From: Acinetobacter sp. TGL-Y2
GTDB taxonomy: Bacteria; Pseudomonadota; Gammaproteobacteria; Pseudomonadales; Moraxellaceae
Direction of reading: 5' to 3'
DNA length: 64,000 nucleotides
Assembly: GCF_001612555.1 (NCBI RefSeq)
Contig: NZ_CP015110.1
Location: 2,790,001-2,854,000 of the forward strand
The notes below the pieces were generated by a model. That model ran no database searches. It was given only the letters and a program-made list of their open reading frames with translations, and was not told the DNA's origin. The position numbers were made by a program, and so were the translations under genes. Positions 8,675 through 16,584 of the stretch are shown here, in pieces; within the stretch, counting starts at the first letter, position 1, and each line of letters begins with the position of its first letter.

Positions 8675-9976
8675 TTACTTTGTTTCACGAGATTTTTCTT
8701 CAAGAGATTCTGCTTCACGACAATACTCAGCCAATGTATTTAAACGTTGTTTGGCATTTTTATGAATTGGATTGGTGTCATCCCATGCATAACCTGCCAA
8801 TAAGGAAGACACCATTCCACGGATTTTTTCATCTTGACGCTGTGAAAATACAACATCTTGAAACTCCCCTGAATACCAAGCTTCTACATAAGCACGAAAT
8901 ACTTTAATCCCCCGACGTAAAGGTTGTTCATATTGTTCCATCCAGTCGACAGATTCACCCTTTAATACCTGATCAACCAATGGCACTGCTAAGCTTGAAG
9001 ACTTCAGCGCAATCGTAACCCCTGATGAAAATACAGGATCTAGAAACTCACCAGCATTGCCCAATAAGGCAAAATTTCTTCCTGCCAGATATTTAACATT
9101 GGCTGAATATCCAACCAATGTACGGACAGTCGTATCAAATTGAGCATTTTTTAAAAGCCTAGATAAGCTTTCATCATCTGCTAAAATTCGTTTAAATAGC
9201 TGTTCTAGGTCGATATCCTGAGTGTGTTCAAAACCATATTTGTCGAAGAAATCTTGCTCGGCCACTACACCAAATGAACAACGTCCGTCTGCAAAGGGGA
9301 TCAACCAATACCATGCACGATGATCTTTGGCATGAACTGTAATCAGGATTTTTTCCCGATCAAAATCAGGCTGATCCAATATGCCATCTTGAATATGCGT
9401 AAACACAGCACGGCGTACTGGAAAATTAGAAGGACTTTCTAAATCTAAGAGTTTAGGTAATACTCGACCAAAGCCACTGGCATCTAATAAAAATTTTACC
9501 TGAATTTGATAATGCTCACCCTGCTCGTCATTTACGTCCAGGATAGGATGCTCAAGTTCAATGTTGACTGCAGTGACTTCATGTCCAAAGCGAATGTCTG
9601 TACCCATTTTTTCGGCTTGTTGTGCCAAAAGATGATCAAATTGCGCACGCCGTACTTGCCATGTGGTCCCTGGACCATCGCTAAATTTCTGTCTAAAGTC
9701 ATAAAAACTACGTTGCTCACCTCTCAAAAATGCTGCACCATTTTTAAACTGAAAGGCGTATTCTTCAGCATGCGCGTTTACTGTCTCTAATAACCCAGCT
9801 TCTTCTAAAAACACCATACATTGTGGCAACAGCGACTCACCAATGGAGAAACGAGGAAAATATTGCTTTTCAATCATCGTGACTTGATAGCCTTTTTTTC
9901 GTAGTAAAGCGGCTGCTGAACTCCCTGAAGGTCCCGCCCCAATAATCACGACATCAGTCTGTTGCATGGTGCTCAT
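8675..9976 (-). CDS. FAD-dependent halogenase-like monooxygenase of the aryl polyene cluster
   Basis: A 433-residue flavoprotein. The FAD-binding Rossmann motif GAGPSGSSAA is at 13-22 and FSIGESLLP at 43-51. The halogenase-family motif W-x-W-x-I-P is present as W222-Y-W224-L-I226-P227, and a lysine at 78 (FQFKNG) lies close to where flavin-dependent halogenases carry their catalytic lysine. The second FAD motif region is GNAGEFLDPVFSSGV. The chemistry could be halogenation, hydroxylation or desaturation of the aryl head; sequence alone does not decide. It lies 15 nt downstream of the MMPL exporter gene, with an AGGA site 9 nt from the ATG. Confidence 0.78.
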   Translation of the reverse strand: MSTMQQTDVVIIGAGPSGSSAAALLRKKGYQVTMIEKQYFPRFSIGESLLPQCMVFLEEAGLLETVNAHAEEYAFQFKNGAAFLRGEQRSFYDFRQKFSDGPGTTWQVRRAQFDHLLAQQAEKMGTDIRFGHEVTAVNIELEHPILDVNDEQGEHYQIQVKFLLDASGFGRVLPKLLDLESPSNFPVRRAVFTHIQDGILDQPDFDREKILITVHAKDHRAWYWLIPFADGRCSFGVVAEQDFFDKYGFEHTQDIDLEQLFKRILADDESLSRLLKNAQFDTTVRTLVGYSANVKYLAGRNFALLGNAGEFLDPVFSSGVTIALKSSSLAVPLVDQVLKGESVDWMEQYEQPLRRGIKVFRAYVEAWYSGEFQDVVFSQRQDEKIRGMVSSLLAGYAWDDTNPIHKNAKQRLNTLAEYCREAESLEEKSRETK

Positions 9977-9991
9977 TGCACTTGATCCTCA

Positions 9992-12319
9992 TCACTCAGC
10001 CTTGTGCTGAATCTGTTGAACCACAGTTTGGCTTGCATCCGAAGATGTAAAAAGTGTGGCATAAATAAATGCGAATATAACGCCCAAGAGTACGGTTAAA
10101 CCAAAACAATGAATGGCATAAGTTTGACTAAACGATAACAAGCCAAATCCAAACAAAGTCGACATCATACACAAAAATAACGCCATACCGACCACCTGAG
10201 GATGATCATGACCATGACGATAAAAGATCGCGTAATCGACTCCGATACCGATAATTAAGAACGTCCCCATAATACTAAATAAATTGATTTCAACCCCTAG
10301 CCACGCCTGAACCGCAAAGGTACTTAGCAATGCCAAACTTACCGGAAGTATAAGAGGCAAAATAGATTTTCGACCATACAATAGCCCTAAACCCATAGCC
10401 AGCATGACCAATGCGATTAGAAGTAAATGTTGAGCATGTTGTCGGTGCTGTTGAAAAAGTGCTGATAACTCACTTACCGGGCGTAATAATTGAACATGCT
10501 CATTACTGAGCTTTTGCAAAGACGCTAAATCATGAATGTCCTGTAAGATCACTAAACGCTCGGTAGGACTAATCTGCAAAAAGGCCAATGGATGATCTGC
10601 AAATGCATCTGCGGTTAACAATGCATGTTTAGACAATTCATTGTGCCATTGTAAGACCTCATCTACATCCAATTGCATGTCATGGGCATACTGGATCAAT
10701 ACGGCTTTTGGAATAGCTTGCAGGAGTGCAATATTTTGCTGCTGTTGCTGTTGTGGAACAAGCCACTGACCTAATGCCTGAAAATGCTCTAACTTCGCTG
10801 CTGCTTGTAAATTAGACAAATCATTCAGCAATTGCTGCTCTTTTTGTTGTAGATCTTGCGCACTCTTTCCACGTACAACGAAGTAGTCACTGCCTTGTTG
10901 CTGCATAAATCGATCACGAATATAATGATCCTGCTGCTTCAAGCCTTCATCCATACTTTGCAAATTACGGATATCATCATTGCTTTTCAAGAACAATAAA
11001 CTGCTACTGGTCAGCGCGAGAATGCCAATGATTAAAGCCACTCGCAAATTGCGACGCTCTTGTATATAGCAACGTGCTCGACCAATAAATCCAAGGCGAC
11101 GAATAGCAGGTTCAGCATTTAAGGCCTTTAAACGTGGAAGTAACAGAATACTTGTCACCCATGCGCAAGCCAAACCGACCATCGAGAATACCGCGATCTG
11201 TTTAAATCCTGGAAATGGGGTAAAACTGAGCACCACATAGGCTAATAACGTCGTCATCAACCCGACAAACAAACTCGGTAATAGTGGTTTTAAAACTGTA
11301 AACCCATCAACCGTTCGATGCTGAGACTGCATCGCCATAAAATAAAATGAAAAATCAACGCAAACTCCGATCAGGCTTGCACCGAATACCAAGGTCATCA
11401 GATGTATTTCACCAAACAGCCAGAACGTTGCAGCAAAAGCCACAAGACATCCACTGCCTACAGCAATCATCTCTGTAAACATCGGGCGAATTGAGCGAAA
11501 ACCAAACCACACTAACAGCAAAATACCCAGTGTAGACCCTAAGCCGATCGTTGAAATTTCATTTTTGGCAGATGTCGTCCCAAATTGAGCAAAGAGTAAG
11601 GTTCCCGTCCAATGCGGTTTGACCTGAATCTGCTCTAATTTTTGATTCAATAGGTCAATAAATTCCGCAGTCTGTTGCTGATAAGCGATGTTATAAGGGC
11701 TATTTTTGAGCGTTAACACCAGCAAACGAGAAATGCCTTGATCATCTCTAATCGTGGCTAAGCCCTGTTCTAACTGAATCTCTGGATGATTCTGTAATGC
11801 ACTGAGTTGCATTGCATAACGTGGAAACAACAATAAAGGATCGTATTTCAGCAAATCAGCAGTAATAGTCATTCCGGGACTCATGAGCTGTAACATACCT
11901 TGCTCAGTCAGTGCTTGGTAATCTTTATGTTGTAAATGCTGACGGTCTGATGCAGAAAGCAGCCCCGCTCGATGTTGATACAGTGTTTGTGCAAACTGAT
12001 CTTGATCTAACTGTGGCTGAACGGTTTCAAATAACCCACTCTGGGCGACAGAATCTTTCAACAACTGGGTCGCTTGCTCAAGCTGCGCATCTGTTTTTGC
12101 ATCAACCACCACGAAAACTTTCTGATTCAGTTGATCACTGACATAGGTCTGAATACTTTCAAGTCCATCCTCTTGATGAGCTTTAGGCAATAGTGCAAAG
12201 ATATTGGTTTCGATATGAATATCTTTTTTCAACCAAGCCATTCCGAGCGCAATCGCGATGACACACAAGATCACCAGCCAGATTGCGCTGAGTTTATTTT
12301 GCCAGTTGGAAAAGTGCAC
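9992..12319 (-). CDS. MMPL/RND-family exporter of the aryl polyene cluster (ApeM-like)
   Basis: A 775-residue inner-membrane protein with the two-fold RND/MMPL layout. There is a helix at 13-30, a large periplasmic domain, five or six helices (about 255-400), a helix near 425-445, a second periplasmic domain, and a C-terminal helix bundle from about 635. FGASLIGVCVDFSFYFM and GTFLIIGIGVDYAIFYRHGH are the paired helix-4-like motifs with buried acidic residues. MMPL proteins move lipids, so export of the aryl polyene lipid with the LolA-like protein and lipoprotein is inferred. The start is GTG at 12319, overlapping the LolA-like gene by 26 nt. Confidence 0.88.
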   Translation of the reverse strand: MHFSNWQNKLSAIWLVILCVIAIALGMAWLKKDIHIETNIFALLPKAHQEDGLESIQTYVSDQLNQKVFVVVDAKTDAQLEQATQLLKDSVAQSGLFETVQPQLDQDQFAQTLYQHRAGLLSASDRQHLQHKDYQALTEQGMLQLMSPGMTITADLLKYDPLLLFPRYAMQLSALQNHPEIQLEQGLATIRDDQGISRLLVLTLKNSPYNIAYQQQTAEFIDLLNQKLEQIQVKPHWTGTLLFAQFGTTSAKNEISTIGLGSTLGILLLVWFGFRSIRPMFTEMIAVGSGCLVAFAATFWLFGEIHLMTLVFGASLIGVCVDFSFYFMAMQSQHRTVDGFTVLKPLLPSLFVGLMTTLLAYVVLSFTPFPGFKQIAVFSMVGLACAWVTSILLLPRLKALNAEPAIRRLGFIGRARCYIQERRNLRVALIIGILALTSSSLLFLKSNDDIRNLQSMDEGLKQQDHYIRDRFMQQQGSDYFVVRGKSAQDLQQKEQQLLNDLSNLQAAAKLEHFQALGQWLVPQQQQQQNIALLQAIPKAVLIQYAHDMQLDVDEVLQWHNELSKHALLTADAFADHPLAFLQISPTERLVILQDIHDLASLQKLSNEHVQLLRPVSELSALFQQHRQHAQHLLLIALVMLAMGLGLLYGRKSILPLILPVSLALLSTFAVQAWLGVEINLFSIMGTFLIIGIGVDYAIFYRHGHDHPQVVGMALFLCMMSTLFGFGLLSFSQTYAIHCFGLTVLLGVIFAFIYATLFTSSDASQTVVQQIQHKAE

Positions 12320-12935
12320 TTTCAGCTGCCGTTAAAGATTGAGGTTGAGCCGTGTGCTGACTAAAGCGGATGGTGGTGCTGTTATTGGCTTTTTCGTAAA
12401 TCACAATTCGATCGACATAGCGTTGACCTTGCGCTTCGACTCGTACGAATAGTTTTTTAAATAGGGCTGATTTAGGTGTTAACACCATCTTCCATTGGGT
12501 CGGATTATATTGTGCTGAAACGATATTAAAATTCTGAGCCAATCCAGCTTCATTGCCTGACATTAATTGCAAAAACATCGTCGCAACTGAACCATAGGGA
12601 GCCTGATCCACCTCAATTTGACTTTGGGTACGTTGAGTTTTCTGTACTAGTTTTTTTTGGGTAACAATTAATTCTGCTTGGACAGGTTTACGAATTTGCC
12701 ATAACACCCCTTGTTTTTGATGAAACAAAACCGTGCCTTGCGAAATAAATGTCTTATTTAAAGACGCTAACTTTTTATGTTGTTCAAAGTGCGCACGAAC
12801 CATGGGAACTGCTGCAAGTTGCGTAAAGATAGGCTTGATGTTTTGCGTTTGTGCATTTGATGAAACGATGGGCATGGCGCTACACAGAACCAGCATTGCA
12901 ATCGCGCCAATTTTTCTGAGCATTCTATCTAACAT
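12294..12935 (-). CDS. LolA-like periplasmic carrier protein of the aryl polyene cluster (ApeL-like)
   Basis: A 213-residue exported protein with a signal peptide (cleavage likely after SSNA) and an outer-membrane lipoprotein carrier-like domain. VRAHFEQHKKLASLNK and the GTVLFHQKQGVLWQIRKP strand match the LolA pattern of F.Q.K......G.......G..W....P. It probably carries the hydrophobic product or a lipoprotein across the periplasm (inference). The ATG at 12935 is chosen for the AGGTGA site 5 nt upstream. A GTG at 12944, adjacent to the previous stop, is an alternative. It is followed by the exporter gene with a 26-nt overlap. Confidence 0.85.
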   Translation of the reverse strand: MLDRMLRKIGAIAMLVLCSAMPIVSSNAQTQNIKPIFTQLAAVPMVRAHFEQHKKLASLNKTFISQGTVLFHQKQGVLWQIRKPVQAELIVTQKKLVQKTQRTQSQIEVDQAPYGSVATMFLQLMSGNEAGLAQNFNIVSAQYNPTQWKMVLTPKSALFKKLFVRVEAQGQRYVDRIVIYEKANNSTTIRFSQHTAQPQSLTAAESALFQLAK

Positions 12936-12944
12936 ATTGATCAC

Positions 12945-13364
12945 CTAGTCGGCTTTAAATTCAGACCATGCATTTAAACAATCCAACAAAACTTGAGGGG
13001 ATTGAAAACACATTTCGCGCGTTTGAATAGTGACAGCGACTTGAGTCGTATAGCCTTTGGTTAATTTTTTCCCAGAAACATCATCAAAAATTTGATATTC
13101 AATTTTTAGACGATTTTCCCATTCTTTTAAAATTGCACGAACACGAATTTTCTGTTCAAACACAATGCCATGTGCATAGCGTACATGGCTTTCAATCACT
13201 GGCCATGCATAACCAGAATCCCGCATCTGATTATAGTTGTAATGAAATTGATCCAGTAACTTACAACGTGCAATTTCAAAATATTTTAAATAGTGCCCAT
13301 GCCAGACCACGTTCATGGTATCGACATCATGAAATGGCACTTCAATGATGACATCGCTATGCAT
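12945..13364 (-). CDS. Acyl-CoA/acyl-ACP thioesterase, hotdog fold (ApeK-like)
   Basis: A 139-residue member of the 4-hydroxybenzoyl-CoA thioesterase/YbgC family. The hallmark is VPFHDVDTMNVVWHGHYLKYFE near the N-terminus, with the catalytic Asp of the D.D..N..WHG..Y motif. It would hydrolyse thioesters during assembly or release of the polyene chain. The ATG at 13364 is preferred because a GGAAGAG site precedes it. The upstream GTG at 13379 would lie within that site. It overlaps the ammonia-lyase stop by 8 nt, so the genes are translationally linked. Confidence 0.85.
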   Translation of the reverse strand: MHSDVIIEVPFHDVDTMNVVWHGHYLKYFEIARCKLLDQFHYNYNQMRDSGYAWPVIESHVRYAHGIVFEQKIRVRAILKEWENRLKIEYQIFDDVSGKKLTKGYTTQVAVTIQTREMCFQSPQVLLDCLNAWSEFKAD

Positions 13365-14916
13365 AATCTCTTCCTTCACCGTGATGCTGATCTAGATGCC
13401 CTAAAAGTTCAAACTGTTCTAAACGATCCACCAAGCACTGTAGCTCATTTTGTAAAGGACGATCTTCTTCGACATACGTGAAGCTCTGAAGAACCCAGTG
13501 TTGAAAAGCGGTTAATACAGGGGTTAATTGTGTATTCAGCCCTTTCAACTTAAGAGCCTGTACACACGCACATGCCAAAGCGGCAACCACTTGCTCAGTC
13601 AACACAATAATACGAGTAGCATCACGAGCTGCGATGGTTCCCATACTGACTTTATCTTGATTATGACATTCGGTAGAGCGTGAAAAAATAGATGCAGATA
13701 GCGTATGTTTTAAGGCCTCAGCTGTCCATGCAGAAACTGCAATCTGTACCGCTTTGAACCCATGATTCAGTGCTAAGCGTTCACTGCTTGAACCTGTTAA
13801 ATTACGAGGCAATCCATTATTCATCTTATAATCAACCAATTGCGCAAGTTGACGGTCCAGTAAATCTGCAATATTGGCAATCATGATCTTTAAACTGTCC
13901 ATCGCCTGCGCAATATGACCGCCATAAAAATGACCGCCATGTAAAACGCGTAAATTGATAGGATCAATCAATGGATTGTCGTTACTCGAATTCAATTCAT
14001 TTTCAATAAACTGACGTAACCAGATTTTTGAATCTTCAAAAACGCCAATAATATGTGGTGCACAACGTAATGAATAACGATCTTGTAAACGTGAACTTTG
14101 ATGGGCTGTTTGTACTTCAGTATTGAGCCAATCACGTAGTTGGGCTGCGATATGTTGTTGCCCGGAATGCGGTTTTTGGGCAAATAGCACTTCGTCAAAA
14201 TGACTTGGATTGCCTTCGAGCGCCAATACATTACACGCCGTAATTAAGGTACTGGCAAAGCTAATCTGTTCTGCTTTCTTATAGTTTATACACGCGATGG
14301 CCGTCATCACTGCAGTACCATTCATCAATGCTAAACCTTCTTTAGGTCGCATCACATGCGGTTGCATGGCTTTTTCAGCATAGACCTCAGCAACGGGAAC
14401 AATCGCTCCACCATAGTACACATCTCGCTCACCGACCAAAGCACCTGCAACATAGGATAATGGGGTCAAGTCACCACTGGCACCAACAGAACCTTCAGAT
14501 GGTATCACAGGGATCACATCTTCATTTAACATCCATACCAATCGTTCAAGGAGTGCCAGTGAAACACCTGAATAGCCTCGAGCCAATGAACATAGACGAA
14601 CCACGACCACAGCCCGTGCTGTGATAATATCCAAATTCTGACCGAGTCCACAGCCATGAAAACGTGACAGATGCAAAGGTAACTCATTGACTTGATGCGG
14701 TGGGATTTCGACCAGACAAGAATCCCCATAGCCTGTGGTTACCCCATAGATCACACCTTCGTCTTGCAATAATTGATCAAGAAAATCAGCCCCTCTTTGT
14801 ATTAATTCTTTCCATGTCAAAGAAGACGGTAATGAAACCATTTTTTCTTTACGAGCCACAGCAATCACATCTTCAATACTGAGTGGTGCTTCCCCAACAA
14901 TTAACACTAAACTCAC
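13357..14916 (-). CDS. Aromatic amino acid ammonia-lyase (HAL/PAL/TAL family) of the aryl polyene cluster
   Basis: MIO-dependent lyase that removes ammonia from an aromatic amino acid. In this cluster the expected product is 4-coumarate from tyrosine, the precursor of the 4-hydroxyphenyl polyene head. The MIO-forming triad Ala146-Ser147-Gly148 lies in GSVGASGDLTPLSYVAGA, the catalytic Tyr57 in IYGVTTGYGD, and the NNGLPRNL and SMGTIAARDA segments are typical of the family. At the substrate-selectivity pair the protein has Phe86-His87 (SRFHGCG), unlike Ser-His of histidine lyases. At 519 residues it has normal bacterial length. A hutH role is unlikely because no hut genes are near. It starts at a GTG overlapping the upstream stop by 4 nt. 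Confidence 0.9.
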   Translation of the reverse strand: MSLVLIVGEAPLSIEDVIAVARKEKMVSLPSSLTWKELIQRGADFLDQLLQDEGVIYGVTTGYGDSCLVEIPPHQVNELPLHLSRFHGCGLGQNLDIITARAVVVVRLCSLARGYSGVSLALLERLVWMLNEDVIPVIPSEGSVGASGDLTPLSYVAGALVGERDVYYGGAIVPVAEVYAEKAMQPHVMRPKEGLALMNGTAVMTAIACINYKKAEQISFASTLITACNVLALEGNPSHFDEVLFAQKPHSGQQHIAAQLRDWLNTEVQTAHQSSRLQDRYSLRCAPHIIGVFEDSKIWLRQFIENELNSSNDNPLIDPINLRVLHGGHFYGGHIAQAMDSLKIMIANIADLLDRQLAQLVDYKMNNGLPRNLTGSSSERLALNHGFKAVQIAVSAWTAEALKHTLSASIFSRSTECHNQDKVSMGTIAARDATRIIVLTEQVVAALACACVQALKLKGLNTQLTPVLTAFQHWVLQSFTYVEEDRPLQNELQCLVDRLEQFELLGHLDQHHGEGRDYA

Positions 14917-15842
14917 CTTTTATTCCAAAAATTATAAAAATTAAACCACTGGTATGGTGCCCGAATACAATGTTGTTCGAGCAAATGGACATAGACACGC
15001 ATCACTTGACGTATTGCTGTCGCTCGATCTTTGCGAGGAAAATTAAGTTGTGCTGCAATTTTATGAATATGCACTTCGAAATGATGCTGTATACGATAAC
15101 AAAACACTGCCAACACAGGCGCTTTTAAAAGATGGGCAAGAATCCATGCCCCTTCCGGCCAATCGGCATGTTCACCTAAAAACTCAATTGGCTGTATACG
15201 ATCAGACTGAATCGGTACACGATCTGCTGCGATGATAATCCATTCACCTTGATCCAGTTTTTGTTGCAAGATCAGAGCGGTTTCAATGCCCAATTCATCG
15301 ACTGAGAGCAAATTCACATCGGCATGTTGATTGAGCTTTTTAAGAAACTGATTAAATTGAGTCGCGTGTTTCTGATAGACCAACACATTGATTTTTTGTG
15401 GATGCTCAGATTTAATTGCTCGTAGCAATTCAATATTACCAAAGTGCGACACCACAATAATCGCCCCCTTTTGATAATGTTCACGAAAATGCTCATGTCC
15501 ATGCAACTGCAAGTTTTGATCAGAGACTCGCCCCAACCAACCTTCAATTTTGTCAAGAATGCATTCACCAAATTGCATTAGATGGGTAAAGGTATGCGGT
15601 AACTGCGGCAACGCTGCGAAGGGCGAATGTACACCCGAAAAGTGATGTAATTTATGCAAATACAACAAAGAGGCTTGACGTGCTGTTGTTGAAAATACCC
15701 AATACCACAAAATGACAAAATACAGCACAACTCGACATAACCAGCGACCACCCAAGCGATAGAAAAACAGCACCAACATGAGCGGAAGCATACCTCCACG
15801 CTCTTTGATGGTGTTCCATGTCTCAGCTTGGCTGCGTTGCAT
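14913..15842 (-). CDS. LpxL/HtrB-like lysophospholipid acyltransferase of the aryl polyene cluster
   Basis: A 309-residue acyltransferase with an N-terminal hydrophobic segment near residues 20-50. VVSHFGNIELLR (HxxxxE catalytic motif) lies near residue 135 and ADRVPIQSDR (the substrate-binding RV motif) near 210. It probably attaches an acyl chain, possibly the polyene, to a lipid or glycan backbone. In some aryl polyene systems a glycosyltransferase and an acyltransferase are joined in one ApeJ protein; here they are adjacent genes. The ATG at 15842 has an AAGGTGA site and follows the previous stop by one base. An upstream in-frame start at 15902 would overlap that gene. Confidence 0.82.
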   Translation of the reverse strand: MQRSQAETWNTIKERGGMLPLMLVLFFYRLGGRWLCRVVLYFVILWYWVFSTTARQASLLYLHKLHHFSGVHSPFAALPQLPHTFTHLMQFGECILDKIEGWLGRVSDQNLQLHGHEHFREHYQKGAIIVVSHFGNIELLRAIKSEHPQKINVLVYQKHATQFNQFLKKLNQHADVNLLSVDELGIETALILQQKLDQGEWIIIAADRVPIQSDRIQPIEFLGEHADWPEGAWILAHLLKAPVLAVFCYRIQHHFEVHIHKIAAQLNFPRKDRATAIRQVMRVYVHLLEQHCIRAPYQWFNFYNFWNKR

Positions 15843-15843
15843 C

Positions 15844-16581
15844 TTACTCACCTTTAACTTTACGATACAGTAAGGTGGGTAAACGATAGAGCATGCCAGC
15901 AAACAAACGAGAATGTGCCTGTGTCATCCCCAGATTGTCACGCCAAACATTAAAGTGTGAAATGCCATCTTCTGGGTAAATGACCTGCGTGGGAACATTG
16001 ATAAATTTAACTTGCTCCCATTTTAAACGCACTAAAATCTCTGAATCAAAACCCATACGCGGCTGAAATTTTGCCGAATTCAGCACCTTGACCGTTTGTG
16101 CTAAAGGATAAACACGGAAGCCACACATGCTGTCTTTAATCTCAAAAGATAAACTATTGATCCAGACCCAGATATGAGTCGCATAACGACCATACAACCG
16201 TTTTCTTGGTACAGACTGATCAAAGATCGGTTGCCCAATGATCATGGCTTCTGGGTTTTGTTTCGCTGTATCTAAAAACCGTTGAATATCGGACCAATCG
16301 TGCTGACCATCTGCATCGATTTGTAGGGCATGGCTATAACCCAAATTATAGGCATGTATAAGCCCTGTTATGACTGCTTGTCCTTTACCTTGATTGACTT
16401 GATGCTCAACCAAATCAACTTGCTTATACTGCGAACGCAGTTGACGTAAGATTGTCGTGCACTCTGCATCACTTCCATCATTGACGACTACAATCGGCAA
16501 GTCAAAGCCACTTAAATGTTCTACCAACGCTTGCAAATAATGCGGGTGGTTGTATACCGGAATCACAAAACATGCGCGCAT
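15844..16581 (-). CDS. Family 2 glycosyltransferase of the aryl polyene cluster
   Basis: A 245-residue GT-A fold enzyme. FVIPVYNHPHYL at the N-terminus, VVVNDGSDAECT near residue 32, and QIDADGQHDWSD (DxD-like metal/nucleotide-sugar site) near residue 87 define family GT2. KDSMCGFRVYP and the C-terminal region are typical of dolichol-phosphate-mannose-synthase-like members. It probably glycosylates the lipid to which the polyene is attached; the sugar donor cannot be read from the sequence. It lies 3 nt after the AMP-ligase gene and 1 nt before the acyltransferase gene, so it belongs to a tight operon. Confidence 0.85.
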   Translation of the reverse strand: MRACFVIPVYNHPHYLQALVEHLSGFDLPIVVVNDGSDAECTTILRQLRSQYKQVDLVEHQVNQGKGQAVITGLIHAYNLGYSHALQIDADGQHDWSDIQRFLDTAKQNPEAMIIGQPIFDQSVPRKRLYGRYATHIWVWINSLSFEIKDSMCGFRVYPLAQTVKVLNSAKFQPRMGFDSEILVRLKWEQVKFINVPTQVIYPEDGISHFNVWRDNLGMTQAHSRLFAGMLYRLPTLLYRKVKGE

Positions 16582-16584
16582 ACC

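Noticed and set aside
13357..14916. Histidine ammonia-lyase (hutH) for histidine degradation
   Set aside because: No hut genes nearby, the selectivity pair differs from HutH, and the gene is embedded in an aryl polyene operon.
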